A stretch of 64,000 bases of DNA from Bradyrhizobium sp. NAS80.1 (GCF_001908205.1 NZ_LGHL01000048.1:1-64000), one strand, 5' to 3'; positions 44,782 to 54,024 are shown, counted from the stretch's first letter. Made by a program: numbers and translations. Notes: generated by a model not told the origin, from the letters alone.

Positions 44782-45569
44782 GACAGCCACCGCTTCCGGC
44801 GCTTATAATGTTTCACCTCGCGCATGCTGCGCCGATCCCCCTTGGCACCAAGACCCAGATAGAATTCGCAAATGTCTTCATTGCGCTTGAGCTCGTCTGA
44901 GGTCCCATCGAGCACAACGCGACCGTTTTCGAGAACGTAGGCCTGGCGTGAAGCATCGAGCGCGAGCTGAGCGTTCTGCTCGACCAACAGCACTGTCAGA
45001 CCATTGTCGCGGCACAGACGCTCGACCGCCGCGTAGATCGCCTGCGCCATCAGAGGCGCAATGCCGAGCGACGGCTCGTCCAGCATCAAGAGGCGGGGAT
45101 TCGTCATCAGCGCTCGCCCGATGGCCACCATCTGCTGCTCGCCGCCGGACAGATATCCGGAGAGAACCGCGCGCTTATCCTTGATCCGCGGAAATAGGGC
45201 GTAGATCTCCTCAAGCCTGCGCGCGACGTCAGCCCGTTCGGCGATGTGACCTCCCACAACGAGGTTTTCTTCCACAGTCAATTCGATGAAAAGCCTGCGC
45301 CCTTCCGGCACATGCGCGATGCCGAGCCGCACGATCTCATCAGGCGCCAGCGACGTCAGATCGTGCCCTTCGAACTTGATCAGCCCCTCGCGAATTGAGC
45401 CGTCTTCGGGATAGAGAACGCCGGATATGGCTTTAAGCAACGTCGTCTTGCCGGCGCCGTTTGCACCGAGCAGCGCCGTCATGCCGCCGACGCCGACCGC
45501 CAGCGAGGCATTACGAACGGCCTCAATGGCGTTGTTGTAGACGACCTGGAGATTTTCGACCTCGAGCAT
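44778..45569 (-). CDS. LivF-like ATPase (second system)
   Basis: A 263-residue ATPase. Walker A is GANGAGKTT, the signature motif is LSGGEQQMVAIGRAL, and Walker B is LLMLDEPSLGI. It has an unusual basic C-terminal tail (SMREVKHYKRRKRW) absent from typical LivF. First gene of the operon livF-livG-ligase-livH-livM-binding protein; the palindrome at 45651 lies 82 bases upstream. Confidence 0.92.
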   Translation of the reverse strand: MLEVENLQVVYNNAIEAVRNASLAVGVGGMTALLGANGAGKTTLLKAISGVLYPEDGSIREGLIKFEGHDLTSLAPDEIVRLGIAHVPEGRRLFIELTVEENLVVGGHIAERADVARRLEEIYALFPRIKDKRAVLSGYLSGGEQQMVAIGRALMTNPRLLMLDEPSLGIAPLMAQAIYAAVERLCRDNGLTVLLVEQNAQLALDASRQAYVLENGRVVLDGTSDELKRNEDICEFYLGLGAKGDRRSMREVKHYKRRKRWLS

Positions 45570-45650
45570 CTCACCCCCTCGCGCCGACCTCTTGAACGGG
45601 CCTCGCCGCCGCTACCGTTAGCAAGGCTCCGCAAGCGCTGCAATAAAAAA

Positions 45651-45672
45651 AACGGTTGCCCGTCCGTTTGTT
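45651..45672. promoter_or_regulatory. Possible wider-spaced TetR operator before the second Liv operon
   Basis: AACGG (45651-45655) and CCGTT (45664-45668) form inverted repeats followed by TGTT. The outer half AACAAACGG (minus strand) is identical to the 46513 site and the other half is CAACCGTT, but four extra bases separate them. Relation to the TetR sites is likely but not certain. Confidence 0.4.
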
Positions 45673-45685
45673 GGCGCAGCCCTTT

Positions 45686-46495
45686 TTACCGCCAGGCAGG
45701 CCTTCGCTTCTCCAGAAACGCCTGCAAGCCTTCGCGCGCCTCCGCCGTCTCCCACCTCTTGACCAGAGCATCCGCCGCTTCGGCGATCATCTCGCCCTTG
45801 GATAGTCCGCCCGCCCTTTGAAATAGCCGCTTGGTTTCGGCAATCGCCCCCGGCGCCGACCTCAAGATCACGCCGACCTCCTCCTCGATAGCCGTATCAA
45901 GCTCGTCCTGCTCGACCACGCGATGCACGATACCGAATGTGAGCGCATCGGCAGCGGACACCGGATCACGACCAGTCAAGAAGCGCGCCCGCGCCGACGC
46001 TTCGCCGAGCCGAGCAACGACAAAGGGCGAAATCATCGCCGGGACAATGCCGAGCCTGACCTCTGACAAGCCGAACGATGCCTTCGTGCCTGCAATCGCA
46101 ATGTCACTGCAGCAAACCAGCCCAAATCCCCCGCCGATCGCCGCACCATGGACGCGGGCGATAACCGGCTTCGGACACGCGTCCACAGCCACAAGCAACT
46201 CGCCGATCCGAAGCGCATCCTGACGGCGCTGCTCAGAGGAGAGATCCAGAATGCCACGCATCCATCGCAGATCGCCTCCAGCGCTGAAACTCCTGCCCTC
46301 TCCCGCCAGAACAACCGCGCGGACATCCCGCTCTTGCGAGATGCGCTCGACCGCATCGTTCAACGCAACAACCAACTCGGGATTCCAGGCGTTGTGCAGT
46401 TCAGGGCGATTAAGCGCAATCCGCGCCACACCCCGCGCGTCGACCTGACACGTCACGACGCCCGGCTGTGAGATCACCGACGATTCCTGCGTCAT
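45686..46495 (-). CDS. Enoyl-CoA hydratase, methylglutaconyl-CoA hydratase-like
   Basis: A 269-residue crotonase-family hydratase. Oxyanion-hole segments are GRSFSAGGDL and HGAAIGGGFGLVC. ASFGLSEVRLGIVPAMISPFV is the form I associate with methylglutaconyl-CoA hydratase (LiuC), including the catalytic glutamate. It would hydrate 3-methylglutaconyl-CoA to HMG-CoA, between the carboxylase and the lyase of this window. GGAG lies 6 bases before the ATG at 46495. It diverges from another hydratase across a candidate TetR site. Confidence 0.85.
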   Translation of the reverse strand: MTQESSVISQPGVVTCQVDARGVARIALNRPELHNAWNPELVVALNDAVERISQERDVRAVVLAGEGRSFSAGGDLRWMRGILDLSSEQRRQDALRIGELLVAVDACPKPVIARVHGAAIGGGFGLVCCSDIAIAGTKASFGLSEVRLGIVPAMISPFVVARLGEASARARFLTGRDPVSAADALTFGIVHRVVEQDELDTAIEEEVGVILRSAPGAIAETKRLFQRAGGLSKGEMIAEAADALVKRWETAEAREGLQAFLEKRRPAWR

Positions 46496-46512
46496 GACGG
46501 CTCCGACAATAA

Positions 46513-46530
46513 ACAAACGGTTGACCGTTG
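46513..46530. promoter_or_regulatory. Candidate TetR operator between divergent hydratase genes
   Basis: AACAAACGGTTGACCGTT, with the inverted repeat CGGT-TG-ACCG, matches the 38286 site at 17 of 18 positions. It lies 18 bases upstream of the minus-strand hydratase, where repression would be direct, and 209 bases from the plus-strand hydratase. Confidence 0.6.
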
Positions 46531-46738
46531 CATTCCTAGATTGGTTTTGATACGCCGTCCACCGGAAAGAACGGCCACGACAAGCGAGAGGCGATCAAAT
46601 GTCGCAGGATACTCGGCACCGAGCCAAAGGCTCGCCAGCCGCCGGCAATCCGCCGAAGATGCACAATGCTTTCCGGAAGCATACCTGCGATCGATCGAAA
46701 GACATGACCCGACGCGAACCTCGCAGCGGGGGCAATTC

Positions 46739-47515
46739 ATGACGGTCCTTCGCGAGTTGGTCCATCCCGGCGTTGCGCTGATCACCATCAACCGGCCCGA
46801 AAAGTTCAATTGCATCGATCCCGCAACGGACGCCCTGATGCGCGAAGCATGGGCCTGGGCTGATCAGAGAGAGGACGTACGCTGCATCGTGCTGACAGGC
46901 ACGAACGGATCGTTCTGCGCCGGCGGCGATATCGAGCGGCTCCTTCCCGACATTCGAGACCGCAGTCGGTTGAATGACGATGACGGGACCTTCTGCGGGT
47001 TGACCCGCGTCTATCCGACGCGAAAGCCGATCATTGCGGCGGTCAATGGTCTTGCCTTCGGCGGCGGCCTCGAACTCGCTCTGGCGTCCGATATTCGCAT
47101 TGCCAACACCAGGGCCAGATTTGGCTTGCCGGAGGTTCAGATCGGTGTCCTGGCCGGTGCCGGAGGAGCAAGCCGCCTGCCACGCTTCATCGCGCCAGCC
47201 GTGGCAGCGGAAATGCTGTTGACGGGTGACCCGATCGACGCCGCAACCGCGCTCCGTATCGGTCTCGTCAGCCGCGTGGTCGAGGTCGATGCGCTTCTCG
47301 ACACTGCATTGAAGATTGCTGGTCGTATTGCCGCCAACGCTCCGCTGGCTATCGCAAAGACCCTCGACCTCATCCGAAAGTCGCGTTCGCTCAGTCTCGC
47401 CGAAAGCTTCGACATCGAGCGAGCCGGCCTCCGCGATCTCCTATCGTCCGCGGACGCCGCGGAAGGCTTCGCCGCATTCGCCGCAAAACGAGCCCCTCAG
47501 TTCAAGGGACGCTGA
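46739..47515 (+). CDS. Enoyl-CoA hydratase/isomerase-family protein
   Basis: A 258-residue crotonase-fold protein. Segments [12 protein letters not shown] and [13 protein letters not shown] form the oxyanion hole, and [22 protein letters not shown] carries the catalytic glutamate typical of enoyl-CoA hydratases. The ATG at 46739 has a G-rich site (GCGGGGG) upstream; the open frame to 46541 is unsupported. It is followed one base later by the acyl-CoA dehydrogenase. Confidence 0.88.
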   Translation: MTVLRELVHPGVALITINRPEKFNCIDPATDALMREAWAWADQREDVRCIVLTGTNGSFCAGGDIERLLPDIRDRSRLNDDDGTFCGLTRVYPTRKPIIAAVNGLAFGGGLELALASDIRIANTRARFGLPEVQIGVLAGAGGASRLPRFIAPAVAAEMLLTGDPIDAATALRIGLVSRVVEVDALLDTALKIAGRIAANAPLAIAKTLDLIRKSRSLSLAESFDIERAGLRDLLSSADAAEGFAAFAAKRAPQFKGR

Positions 47516-47516
47516 G

Positions 47517-48668
47517 ATGACTGATCTCTACCTGCTTGACGAAACCACGAGCCAAATCCGTGACACGGTTGCGGCGTTTGCCGCGGAGCGAATTGCGCCC
47601 CTGGCCGACAGGGTGGACCGGACCGACGTGTTCCCGCGCGAACTGTGGCCCGAACTCGGCGCGCTCGGCATTCTCGGCATCACCGCTGACGAGGCCGATG
47701 GTGGATCGGGCCTCGGCTATCTTGCCCATGTTGTCGCTTCGGAGCAGGTCTCGCGCGCGTCCGGCTCGATCGGAATTTCCTACATCGCCCACTCCAATCT
47801 ATGCGTCAATCAGATCCGCCTCAACGGCAACGCCGCACAGAGAAAGCGCTTCTTGCCGAAGCTGATCTCGGGAGAGCATGTCGGGGCGCTCGCCATGAGC
47901 GAAGCGGGCTCTGGATCGGACGTCGTGAGTATGTCGCTCAAGGCTACCCGACGCGGCGATAAATTTGTCCTCAACGGCACCAAGATGTGGACCACCAATG
48001 GACACCATGCCGACGTCTACATCATCTACGCCAAAACCACGCCGGATGCCGGCAAGCGCGGCATCACCGCGTTCATCGTGGAGCGGAATTCGCCCGGGTT
48101 TAGCCAGGGCCAGAAGCTCGACAAACTCGGCATGCGCGGCTCCGGCACGTGCGAGCTGATATTCGAGGACTGTGAGGTTCCAGAAGAGAATGTTCTGGGG
48201 AAGCTCGACGGCGGCGTCCAGGTGCTGATGAAGGGGCTCGACTACGAACGCATCGTTGCCTCGTCAGCCTCCATCGGGTTGATGCAGGCGGCGCTGGATA
48301 TCGCCCTGCCCTATGTCCGTGAGCGGAAGCAGTTCGGCCGCCCGATCGGAGAATTCCAGCTGGTCCAGGGCAAGCTTGCGGACATGATGACCTCGCTCAA
48401 TGCCGCGCGAGCTTATTTGTATACGGTTGCTGCGGCTGCAGACCGGGGAATGCCGCTCAGGAAGGAAGCCGCCAGCGCCATCATGTTCGCGTCGGAGCGC
48501 GCGACCCAGGTGGCGCTCGATGCGATCCAGCTTCTCGGCGGCAACGGATATATCAATGATTTTGCCACGGGTCGTTTGTTGCGGGATGCCAAACTGTACG
48601 AGATCGGCGCAGGTACGACCGAGATCCGCAAGATGCTCATCGGTCGTGAACTGATGGAAGGCCATTGA
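47517..48668 (+). CDS. Isovaleryl-CoA dehydrogenase-like acyl-CoA dehydrogenase
   Basis: A 383-residue FAD enzyme. The flavin/substrate loops are [14 protein letters not shown] and [13 protein letters not shown]. The C-terminal motif [20 protein letters not shown] then [14 protein letters not shown] is that of isovaleryl-CoA dehydrogenase, and the catalytic glutamate in GLDYERIV (E near 241) is at the position characteristic of that enzyme rather than in the late C-terminal position. It would make 3-methylcrotonyl-CoA for the carboxylase. AAGGGA precedes the ATG. Confidence 0.88.
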   Translation: MTDLYLLDETTSQIRDTVAAFAAERIAPLADRVDRTDVFPRELWPELGALGILGITADEADGGSGLGYLAHVVASEQVSRASGSIGISYIAHSNLCVNQIRLNGNAAQRKRFLPKLISGEHVGALAMSEAGSGSDVVSMSLKATRRGDKFVLNGTKMWTTNGHHADVYIIYAKTTPDAGKRGITAFIVERNSPGFSQGQKLDKLGMRGSGTCELIFEDCEVPEENVLGKLDGGVQVLMKGLDYERIVASSASIGLMQAALDIALPYVRERKQFGRPIGEFQLVQGKLADMMTSLNAARAYLYTVAAAADRGMPLRKEAASAIMFASERATQVALDAIQLLGGNGYINDFATGRLLRDAKLYEIGAGTTEIRKMLIGRELMEGH

Positions 48669-48744
48669 ACTCCGGTGACGGCAAAGCTGGAGCGACGGGC
48701 TAACGCCATGCTCGTCCGCCCCCTCGATCATGACCGCAAGAAGC

Positions 48745-49176
48745 TCAAAAGTCCGGACCGAATACGTCGCTGTTGAACTGGGCCGAGGCCTCGTCGTTGT
48801 CCATGCTGTTGATCAGGTTCTGCTCGGGATCCGTAAAGCCACCTGCTGAGAGCGCATCTGCCGGCAATGCGCCAAAACTGGCGCGATATTTGTCCATTGC
48901 GGCCACGCTGCCGACATAAGCACAGGTGCACCCGGAGGGATCGGCGTAGACATAGTAGGGACGCCCGCCCTTTTGCCGCAGCTGGAATTGATTGGGTGGA
49001 AACGACATCAGCCGCTTCAACATCTCCGGCGTGGTGGCGGCGATGGGGTTAAACCCCGACGATATCAACAATTGGCCCGTCGACTGCTGAGCATAGACGT
49101 GGGCGCCCAAATATACCTCGGCGAGAAGAACGACCGAGACGACGGTTGCAGTAGCGCATGCAGATCGAAGACTCAT
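48745..49176 (-). CDS. Exported protein of unknown function
   Basis: I do not recognise the family. The 143-residue product has a signal peptide (LAEVYLGAHVYA-QQ, about residues 1-31). A short domain with two adjacent cysteines follows (PSGCTCAYVGS), preceded by GGRPYYVYAD. The CTC pair could bind metal or form a vicinal disulfide. GGAG precedes the ATG at 49176. It follows the HlyD-type gene closely and begins the envelope island. Confidence 0.7.
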   Translation of the reverse strand: MSLRSACATATVVSVVLLAEVYLGAHVYAQQSTGQLLISSGFNPIAATTPEMLKRLMSFPPNQFQLRQKGGRPYYVYADPSGCTCAYVGSVAAMDKYRASFGALPADALSAGGFTDPEQNLINSMDNDEASAQFNSDVFGPDF

Positions 49177-49238
49177 TTTCTGCTCCGGGGATGCCTGAGT
49201 GGACCACTGTTTCGAGCCTGGAGGGACACGGAAGGCAT

Positions 49239-50348
49239 CTATAGATACGCCGTGTACGAGCCGATCCACACCAGGATCGACATCAGCAAGCCGATGACTC
49301 CGGCGTTGTCCGCGAACACGGTGGCGGTGCCGGGCATGCCGAGCCTGAGCTGACTGCGGTCAATGGTTTTCGGTATGGATATGGCAGCAGGATAGACCTT
49401 GGCACCGCCGATCGAGCCGACGCGCGCCAGCGCACCCGAGACCGCGATCTGGCCCTGCCCCACGCCCTGCGGGATGGCCGCGACCGTCGCTTCGTGGATA
49501 CGGCCGGGATCATCGTCGAACACCAGCTTGACCCGCGCGCCGGGCTTGATGGTCTTGAATCCGTTGGGGGCGAACATGCCCGCAATGAGGATATCGCTTG
49601 TGACGACGAACGACATCACCGATCGCGCCGGCATGGCGCGGTCTCCAACGGCCAAGGCCATGATCGTAACGACGCCGTCGCCGACGGCACGGATCGTCGT
49701 TTGCTCGAGCTCCCATTTGGCCTGGTCAAGCTGGGCCTGGATCTGTGCGACGGTCGTATTGACCCCGCCGACCTCCGATTCCATAGCCAGCCGCGCATTC
49801 AGTTGCGCGGCCTTGGCTGCCTGTAGCTGAAACCCAGCCGTTTCGTACTGCACCTGGATGTCTTGCAGGCGAAACTCGGTCTGCGCGTCCTCGCTGACGA
49901 GCTTGCGGTAATCGGCAAGCCGCTGGGTGTGATAGGCGAGCTGCCCGGACAGCCCCTCGACATTTGCAGTCGCCTGCTCGTAACTGGCTGTCAATTGCTT
50001 GACCTGCTGGCGCGCCTGGGCGAGCGAGGCCTCGAGTTGGTCGACCTTGTACTGGAACGGTGCCGGGTCGATGCGAAATAGCACGGCGCCGGCTTTCACC
50101 GGTTCGTTAGGCTTGACCGGAATGTCGATCACCTCGCCGGAAACATTCGGCGTGACCTCCATGACGCGGGAAATCACGACAAAGCTTCCCGACGGGGTGA
50201 GGTAGTTGAACATCGCGAGGAACACCGCGAGGATAAAGGCACCGAACAGCCCTGCGACAGTACCGGACGCCCAACCCCATCGCACCAGCTTGAGCCTGAA
50301 GAAGACGAGCCACACCAGGATCAAGTACAGCGTCAGGATGATGAGCAC
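49239..50348 (-). CDS. HlyD-family membrane fusion/periplasmic adaptor protein
   Basis: A 369-residue EmrA/AaeA-type adaptor with one or two N-terminal transmembrane segments (residues 1-50) and a lipoyl/barrel half-motif (VSGEVIDIPVKPNEPVKAG). A helical hairpin (VDQLEASLAQARQQVKQL and onward to about 200) and a C-terminal beta-barrel follow. A short hydrophobic C-terminus (GVIGLLMSILVWIGSYTAYL) is unusual for the family. The start is a GTG with AGGGGAG 8 bases upstream. No cognate inner-membrane pump lies next to it. Confidence 0.88.
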   Translation of the reverse strand: MLIILTLYLILVWLVFFRLKLVRWGWASGTVAGLFGAFILAVFLAMFNYLTPSGSFVVISRVMEVTPNVSGEVIDIPVKPNEPVKAGAVLFRIDPAPFQYKVDQLEASLAQARQQVKQLTASYEQATANVEGLSGQLAYHTQRLADYRKLVSEDAQTEFRLQDIQVQYETAGFQLQAAKAAQLNARLAMESEVGGVNTTVAQIQAQLDQAKWELEQTTIRAVGDGVVTIMALAVGDRAMPARSVMSFVVTSDILIAGMFAPNGFKTIKPGARVKLVFDDDPGRIHEATVAAIPQGVGQGQIAVSGALARVGSIGGAKVYPAAISIPKTIDRSQLRLGMPGTATVFADNAGVIGLLMSILVWIGSYTAYL

Positions 50349-50526
50349 GGTAGAACTCCCCTAACTGCCGAGTACCGGACACTAACAAGCCCGCAGCACG
50401 GCAGTATCGGCCAATTGCTTGCATCCACGACACCGGCGTGCGCCCGCCAGACAGGCCCGGAGCGAGACGCGTCAGCCCGTAGCTAGCCCGGCACAAGGGC
50501 GCCGGGCCAAATTCTACGCAGCTCCG

Positions 50527-51189
50527 TTAGTAGCACGGAGGATAAGGATAGTATCCGCAAACCGGCGGGCGATAGTAATACGGATACGGGTGGTACGCGT
50601 AGGCTGCCGCAGCGCCGGCCGCCGCGGCGGCTCCAGCATAAAACGCACCCCGATAGGCCGTACGTCGCGCAACGCCCGCGAATGAAAGCGGCGTAAAGGG
50701 AAGGCCGATGATGTCGATAAAGACAGAAGCAGGGCCATCGGCGCCCTTGAGGTCGCCTTCGAGGACATCGACATCGAAGGCAAGGTTATCGCCTTCGAGC
50801 TTGGGATTTTTCAAGGTGACAACGACATCCCGCACGCCGCTGCCGTCCTTCTGAAATACGGACACCGTGGCGTTAGGCGGATTCTTTGCAAAATTGTCGC
50901 TGCCCGATCCCCAATCTTCGACGATATGGCTGGTCAGATCGTGACCGGCCGAGCGAACTGGCCGATCTGCAAATATGATCGCATTTGGCGCGACGCCGGC
51001 GAGGACCAGCTTGCCGGGCTGCAGGTTCGCGCCTCTGGAGTTGACGACAATCAGCGATGGAACGACCTGGGGTTTGGTGGCCCCGATCGTCTTTAGTGGC
51101 GCATTGGGCGCCGTGTCTTGCGCCAAGGCCATGTTTGTGACCGTCAGCGCACCGAGAAACGCAAGCGCACGCATCGTATTCGATAGCAT
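50527..51189 (-). CDS. Exported protein of an IGxPFTPLSFAGVARRT family, Tyr/Pro-rich C-terminus
   Basis: A 220-residue protein that I cannot assign, with a signal peptide (MALA-QD near 20). It is a clear paralogue of the gene at 60157, sharing QVVPSLIVVNSRGANLQ-like, IIFADRPVRSAGH and GADGPASVFIDIIG segments. After GLPFTPLSFAGVARRTAYRG an alanine/glycine stretch and a tyrosine/proline tail ending YYPYPPCY follow. The alanine/glycine part may span the membrane. It lies 88 bases downstream of a beta-barrel gene, probably in one transcript. GGAG lies 7 bases before the ATG. Confidence 0.75.
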   Translation of the reverse strand: MLSNTMRALAFLGALTVTNMALAQDTAPNAPLKTIGATKPQVVPSLIVVNSRGANLQPGKLVLAGVAPNAIIFADRPVRSAGHDLTSHIVEDWGSGSDNFAKNPPNATVSVFQKDGSGVRDVVVTLKNPKLEGDNLAFDVDVLEGDLKGADGPASVFIDIIGLPFTPLSFAGVARRTAYRGAFYAGAAAAAGAAAAYAYHPYPYYYRPPVCGYYPYPPCY

Positions 51190-51277
51190 GTTTCAACTCC
51201 AAAATCAGGGACCATCCGGGCCGAGGCATGATGGGAAAGAATGGAGGCCGGCTGAATCGGCCGGCCTCCTTTCTTCA

Positions 51278-52024
51278 TTAGTAACCGCCGAACTTGTAAT
51301 TGACGCGCACGGTGAGCAGATTCACATCCGTTTTGGTGTTGGTGGTGATCGAACGGACAGGCGCCAGCGACGGCGTCGCGAAGGTGCTGCTGTCGCTCAC
51401 CCGCCACAGATAGTCGTACTCGAGGCCGGCCGACCAATTCGGGGAGAAGCCGTACTCGAAGCCGACACCCACGACGCCACCCCAACGGGTGCGCTTCGCA
51501 AAGTCGAGGCCCGTGCCGGTTGCGGTGTCGTAAAGACCAAAATTCTGGCTACCAACCGCGGCACCGCCCTTGGCGTAGAACAGGACATTGTCCATCGCAT
51601 AGCCAATTTGACCCGTGAACAGACCCAAGCCGTCGAGGGTCGACTTGTAGGTATTGGCCGGGTTCAGCAGACTGACACGCGTGTTGCGGATGTTGGTCCA
51701 GTCGCCCTGTCCTTCCAGACCGAACACCAACTGTCCGGCCTGCCAGCGATAGCCAACCTGGCCACCGATGGCGCCGCCGCCGGCGCTCTTGCAGCCTTCC
51801 GAGAAGATGCCGCCAATACCGTTGATGGCGGTGACATCGACACACTGGTTGCTCCAGCCATACCCGCCGTTCGCGCCGAGGTAAAAGCCGGACCAGTTGT
51901 ACATCGCCACCGCGATTGGGGCCGCCTTGTAGACGGGCCGCGACGGAAGGTCAGCGGCCTTTGCAATACCCGTGAGCGAAACGGACATCGCAGCTGCCGC
52001 GGTAAGTAAGCTAATTTTCTTCAT
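51278..52024 (-). CDS. Outer-membrane beta-barrel protein, Omp25/31-like
   Basis: A 248-residue porin-like barrel with a signal peptide (MKKISLLTAAAAMSVSLTG, cleaved about AKA-AD). YNWSGFYLGANGGYGW near residue 43 is the rhizobial/Brucella Omp25/Omp31 signature. Alternating amphipathic strands run to an aromatic-rich end (LTVRVNYKFGGY). Two cysteines (NQCVDV and EGCKSA) are unusual for a barrel. The 16-bp island motif lies 65 bases upstream. Confidence 0.9.
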   Translation of the reverse strand: MKKISLLTAAAAMSVSLTGIAKAADLPSRPVYKAAPIAVAMYNWSGFYLGANGGYGWSNQCVDVTAINGIGGIFSEGCKSAGGGAIGGQVGYRWQAGQLVFGLEGQGDWTNIRNTRVSLLNPANTYKSTLDGLGLFTGQIGYAMDNVLFYAKGGAAVGSQNFGLYDTATGTGLDFAKRTRWGGVVGVGFEYGFSPNWSAGLEYDYLWRVSDSSTFATPSLAPVRSITTNTKTDVNLLTVRVNYKFGGY

Positions 52025-52088
52025 TGCCTGTAAGCCTCATCGAATTGGAGAACACCTGGGCCATTTGCCATCGACCTTGTCTCGGTCG

Positions 52089-52104
52089 ATATGCAGAAAC
52101 TGTC
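52089..52104 (-). promoter_or_regulatory. Island 16-bp motif, copy 1
   Basis: Read on the minus strand as GACAGTTTCTGCATAT, a divergent copy of the consensus TGCCGAWWTTGCATAG. It lies 65 bases upstream of the beta-barrel gene at 52024, almost the same distance as copy 2 from the second barrel gene. Confidence 0.5.
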
Positions 52105-52152
52105 ACCTCGGACCATTTCACCGCACTGTTGCACCAAAACACCATTCGGCGC

Positions 52153-53112
52153 TCACAGCGAATTGCGAGACTTCACTGCACAAGATCGGCGATATGTCTC
52201 GGATGGCAACTCTCCGAACAGCGACCGGTAGTGCCCGGCAAACCTGCCGAACTCGGTGACGCCATGGGCCGCCAGGATGTCTGCGAGCCTGGCCGATGCG
52301 CCGGTCTCGCGACGGACATCGTGGTAAACGAGGTTTAACTGCCGCAGCCTCAGATAGTGCTTTGGCGAGAAGCCGAGATAGCGCACAAAAGCGCGCAGCA
52401 AGGTTCGGTACTCCACCTTGGTAGCTTTCACGATATCCGTGATGTTGATGATGTCAGTCGACCGCGCCCGAACGAATTCAAGTGTCTCCAGAACGATTCG
52501 CTCGGACGAGAGGGTGTACTTGTTGGGCAGGACAGTTTCGCTCAGGCGATTGTCCCAAACGTAAGCCAGTTCCTCCATTAAGGCGCGCTCCATATCCCGG
52601 GCCATAATGGGCCGGTCAGCGGGAGCGCAATTGCGGATGGAGCGAAGAGCCTGCCTCGATGCTTCGATCAGTCTCGATGCGATCGGCTCTGGCAGCCGGA
52701 CGAGATGCTTGGCGGTCTTCGGCGCATCCTGATTTGTGGCAGCGGGGAGGATCTTCCTCGCGATACTCTCTTCGCTCGGCAGCGACCACGCTATCCATTC
52801 GACATGACCGGTACGAACAAAGGTGAAGTGACAATCCGGAGGGAAAATGACCAGGTCAGACGCCTGGCATGGCGCGCCATCGAGCACCACGCGATCGTCG
52901 AAGTTGGACGACTGGATGATCAGCGTCGTAAAGGTCGGCTCAGTGACGCCATGGACGATCCCCGGGCCACCATCGGCGCCGAATTGAAGGATCGTGCGAT
53001 TCAATGTGAGATACTTCACCCCCCAACGGCGCGAGGACGGGGCGGATTTCAGAAATGTCACCGTCGCGCCCTGAATGGCGTCGGTGTATTGCCCGAAATC
53101 ATTCAAATCCAA
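52153..53112 (-). CDS. AraC-family regulator (first of three in the island)
   Basis: A 319-residue regulator with an N-terminal cupin-like sensing domain (about 30-190) and a C-terminal double helix-turn-helix (about 215-310) that ends FGRFAGHYRSLFGELPSETYRRS. The start is a TTG at 53112 with GAGGCGGGA upstream. Its DNA-binding end closely resembles the regulators at 57859 and 59043 (GRF..xYR..FGE.P..T). It diverges neither from barrel nor HdeA gene, but lies between them. Confidence 0.85.
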   Translation of the reverse strand: MDLNDFGQYTDAIQGATVTFLKSAPSSRRWGVKYLTLNRTILQFGADGGPGIVHGVTEPTFTTLIIQSSNFDDRVVLDGAPCQASDLVIFPPDCHFTFVRTGHVEWIAWSLPSEESIARKILPAATNQDAPKTAKHLVRLPEPIASRLIEASRQALRSIRNCAPADRPIMARDMERALMEELAYVWDNRLSETVLPNKYTLSSERIVLETLEFVRARSTDIINITDIVKATKVEYRTLLRAFVRYLGFSPKHYLRLRQLNLVYHDVRRETGASARLADILAAHGVTEFGRFAGHYRSLFGELPSETYRRSCAVKSRNSL

Positions 53113-53225
53113 GATCCCGCCTCGTCAGAGCGGCAGCTCAGGTGAGGTAGATGGGAGCCTCTGCGGATCGCCAAACTGCACAAGCGGATCGGTCCACAGC
53201 GGACGACCGACCCGCTCGCAGATAA

Positions 53226-53579
53226 TCACTTCATCTGGATGCCCATCATCTCCCGCTCCGCCTTGAACACGACGGCGATGGCATCGATGATGAGTTTTTC
53301 GGGATTGGCCTTGCAGTAGACGATGACCTCGTGCTCCGTGAGCTTGCCCTTACGCAAGTCGAGGAAATGCTTCTTGGCAAGGCCATTGTACCACCCGCTG
53401 TACCAGGCCGTCAGCGCATCGGCGTCTTCCTGGTAGGTCCCCGCGAGCTGCGCGCAGGTCAGCTTCTGGACGTCGATGAATCCGTTCGCATCGACATAGG
53501 ACGACAGCGGCACCTGGGCCTTGGCTGAAGCCATCATGGCAACCAGCAGAGTGACGGAAAGCAGAAGTTTCGAACGCAT
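53226..53579 (-). CDS. HdeA-like periplasmic acid-stress chaperone
   Basis: A 117-residue protein with a signal peptide (AKA-QV near 21). Two cysteines, C42 in KLTCAQLAG and C89 in VIVYCKANP, have the spacing of the HdeA disulfide. The segment ALTAWYSGWYNGLAKK followed by a helical C-terminus is the rhizobial HdeA pattern. HdeA is a small dimer that unfolds in acid and protects periplasmic proteins. The presence of this gene, two barrels and three AraC regulators suggests acid or envelope stress. The ATG at 53579 is the best-supported start. Confidence 0.75.
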   Translation of the reverse strand: MRSKLLLSVTLLVAMMASAKAQVPLSSYVDANGFIDVQKLTCAQLAGTYQEDADALTAWYSGWYNGLAKKHFLDLRKGKLTEHEVIVYCKANPEKLIIDAIAVVFKAEREMMGIQMK

Positions 53580-53655
53580 TGGGAACCCCATTGGAATGAA
53601 GCGGATATAGAGAGATTTCAAACGATCCGGATCTCGGAATCCGCACGGTGCAACG

Positions 53656-54024
53656 CTATCGGATAGTCGAAGCGGTGCGCCGCGCAGTCCGGTGGATCAG
53701 GGGCAGCGCATGTAAATGCGGCCATAGGCATCGACCGCCTGGACGCATGGGGGGGGCGACAACAACTGGCGCTGCCGCAGCGGCGGCCGCGCCGACCGCA
53801 ACTCCCGTGGCGACGGCGCCTGCTGTCACCGCTCGCGCCGTCGTGCGCCTGGCAACGCCGGCGTAACTCAGGGGCGTCAAAGGCCGTCCGATGATCGCAT
53901 GGGCCTGAGTGACAAAGGAGCCGGGCTCAACCAGCGCCTTGTCGCTCGCGAACAGGCCAGCAGTCACGGCGACGACCACTCCTGCGAGCTGCACGGACTT
54001 GGTGATGGAAGATGAAGATGTCAT
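53656..54024 (-). CDS. Small exported protein with IGRPLTPLSYAGVARRT motif, 3' end frameshifted
   Basis: As read, a 122-residue protein with an N-terminal hydrophobic segment (ITKSVQLAGVVVAVTAGLFA). The motif IGRPLTPLSYAGVARRTTAR is shared with the proteins at 50527 and 60157, and an alanine-rich stretch follows. At a run of eight C (53749-53756 on the complement) the frame departs from the family. Removing one base gives a tail of PPCVQAVDAYGRIYMRCP and a stop at 53697, making 108 residues. I believe that is the true end. It overlaps the DUF2092 stop by 4 bases (ATGA), so the two are cotranslated. Confidence 0.7.
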   Translation of the reverse strand: MTSSSSITKSVQLAGVVVAVTAGLFASDKALVEPGSFVTQAHAIIGRPLTPLSYAGVARRTTARAVTAGAVATGVAVGAAAAAAAPVVVAPPMRPGGRCLWPHLHALPLIHRTARRTASTIR

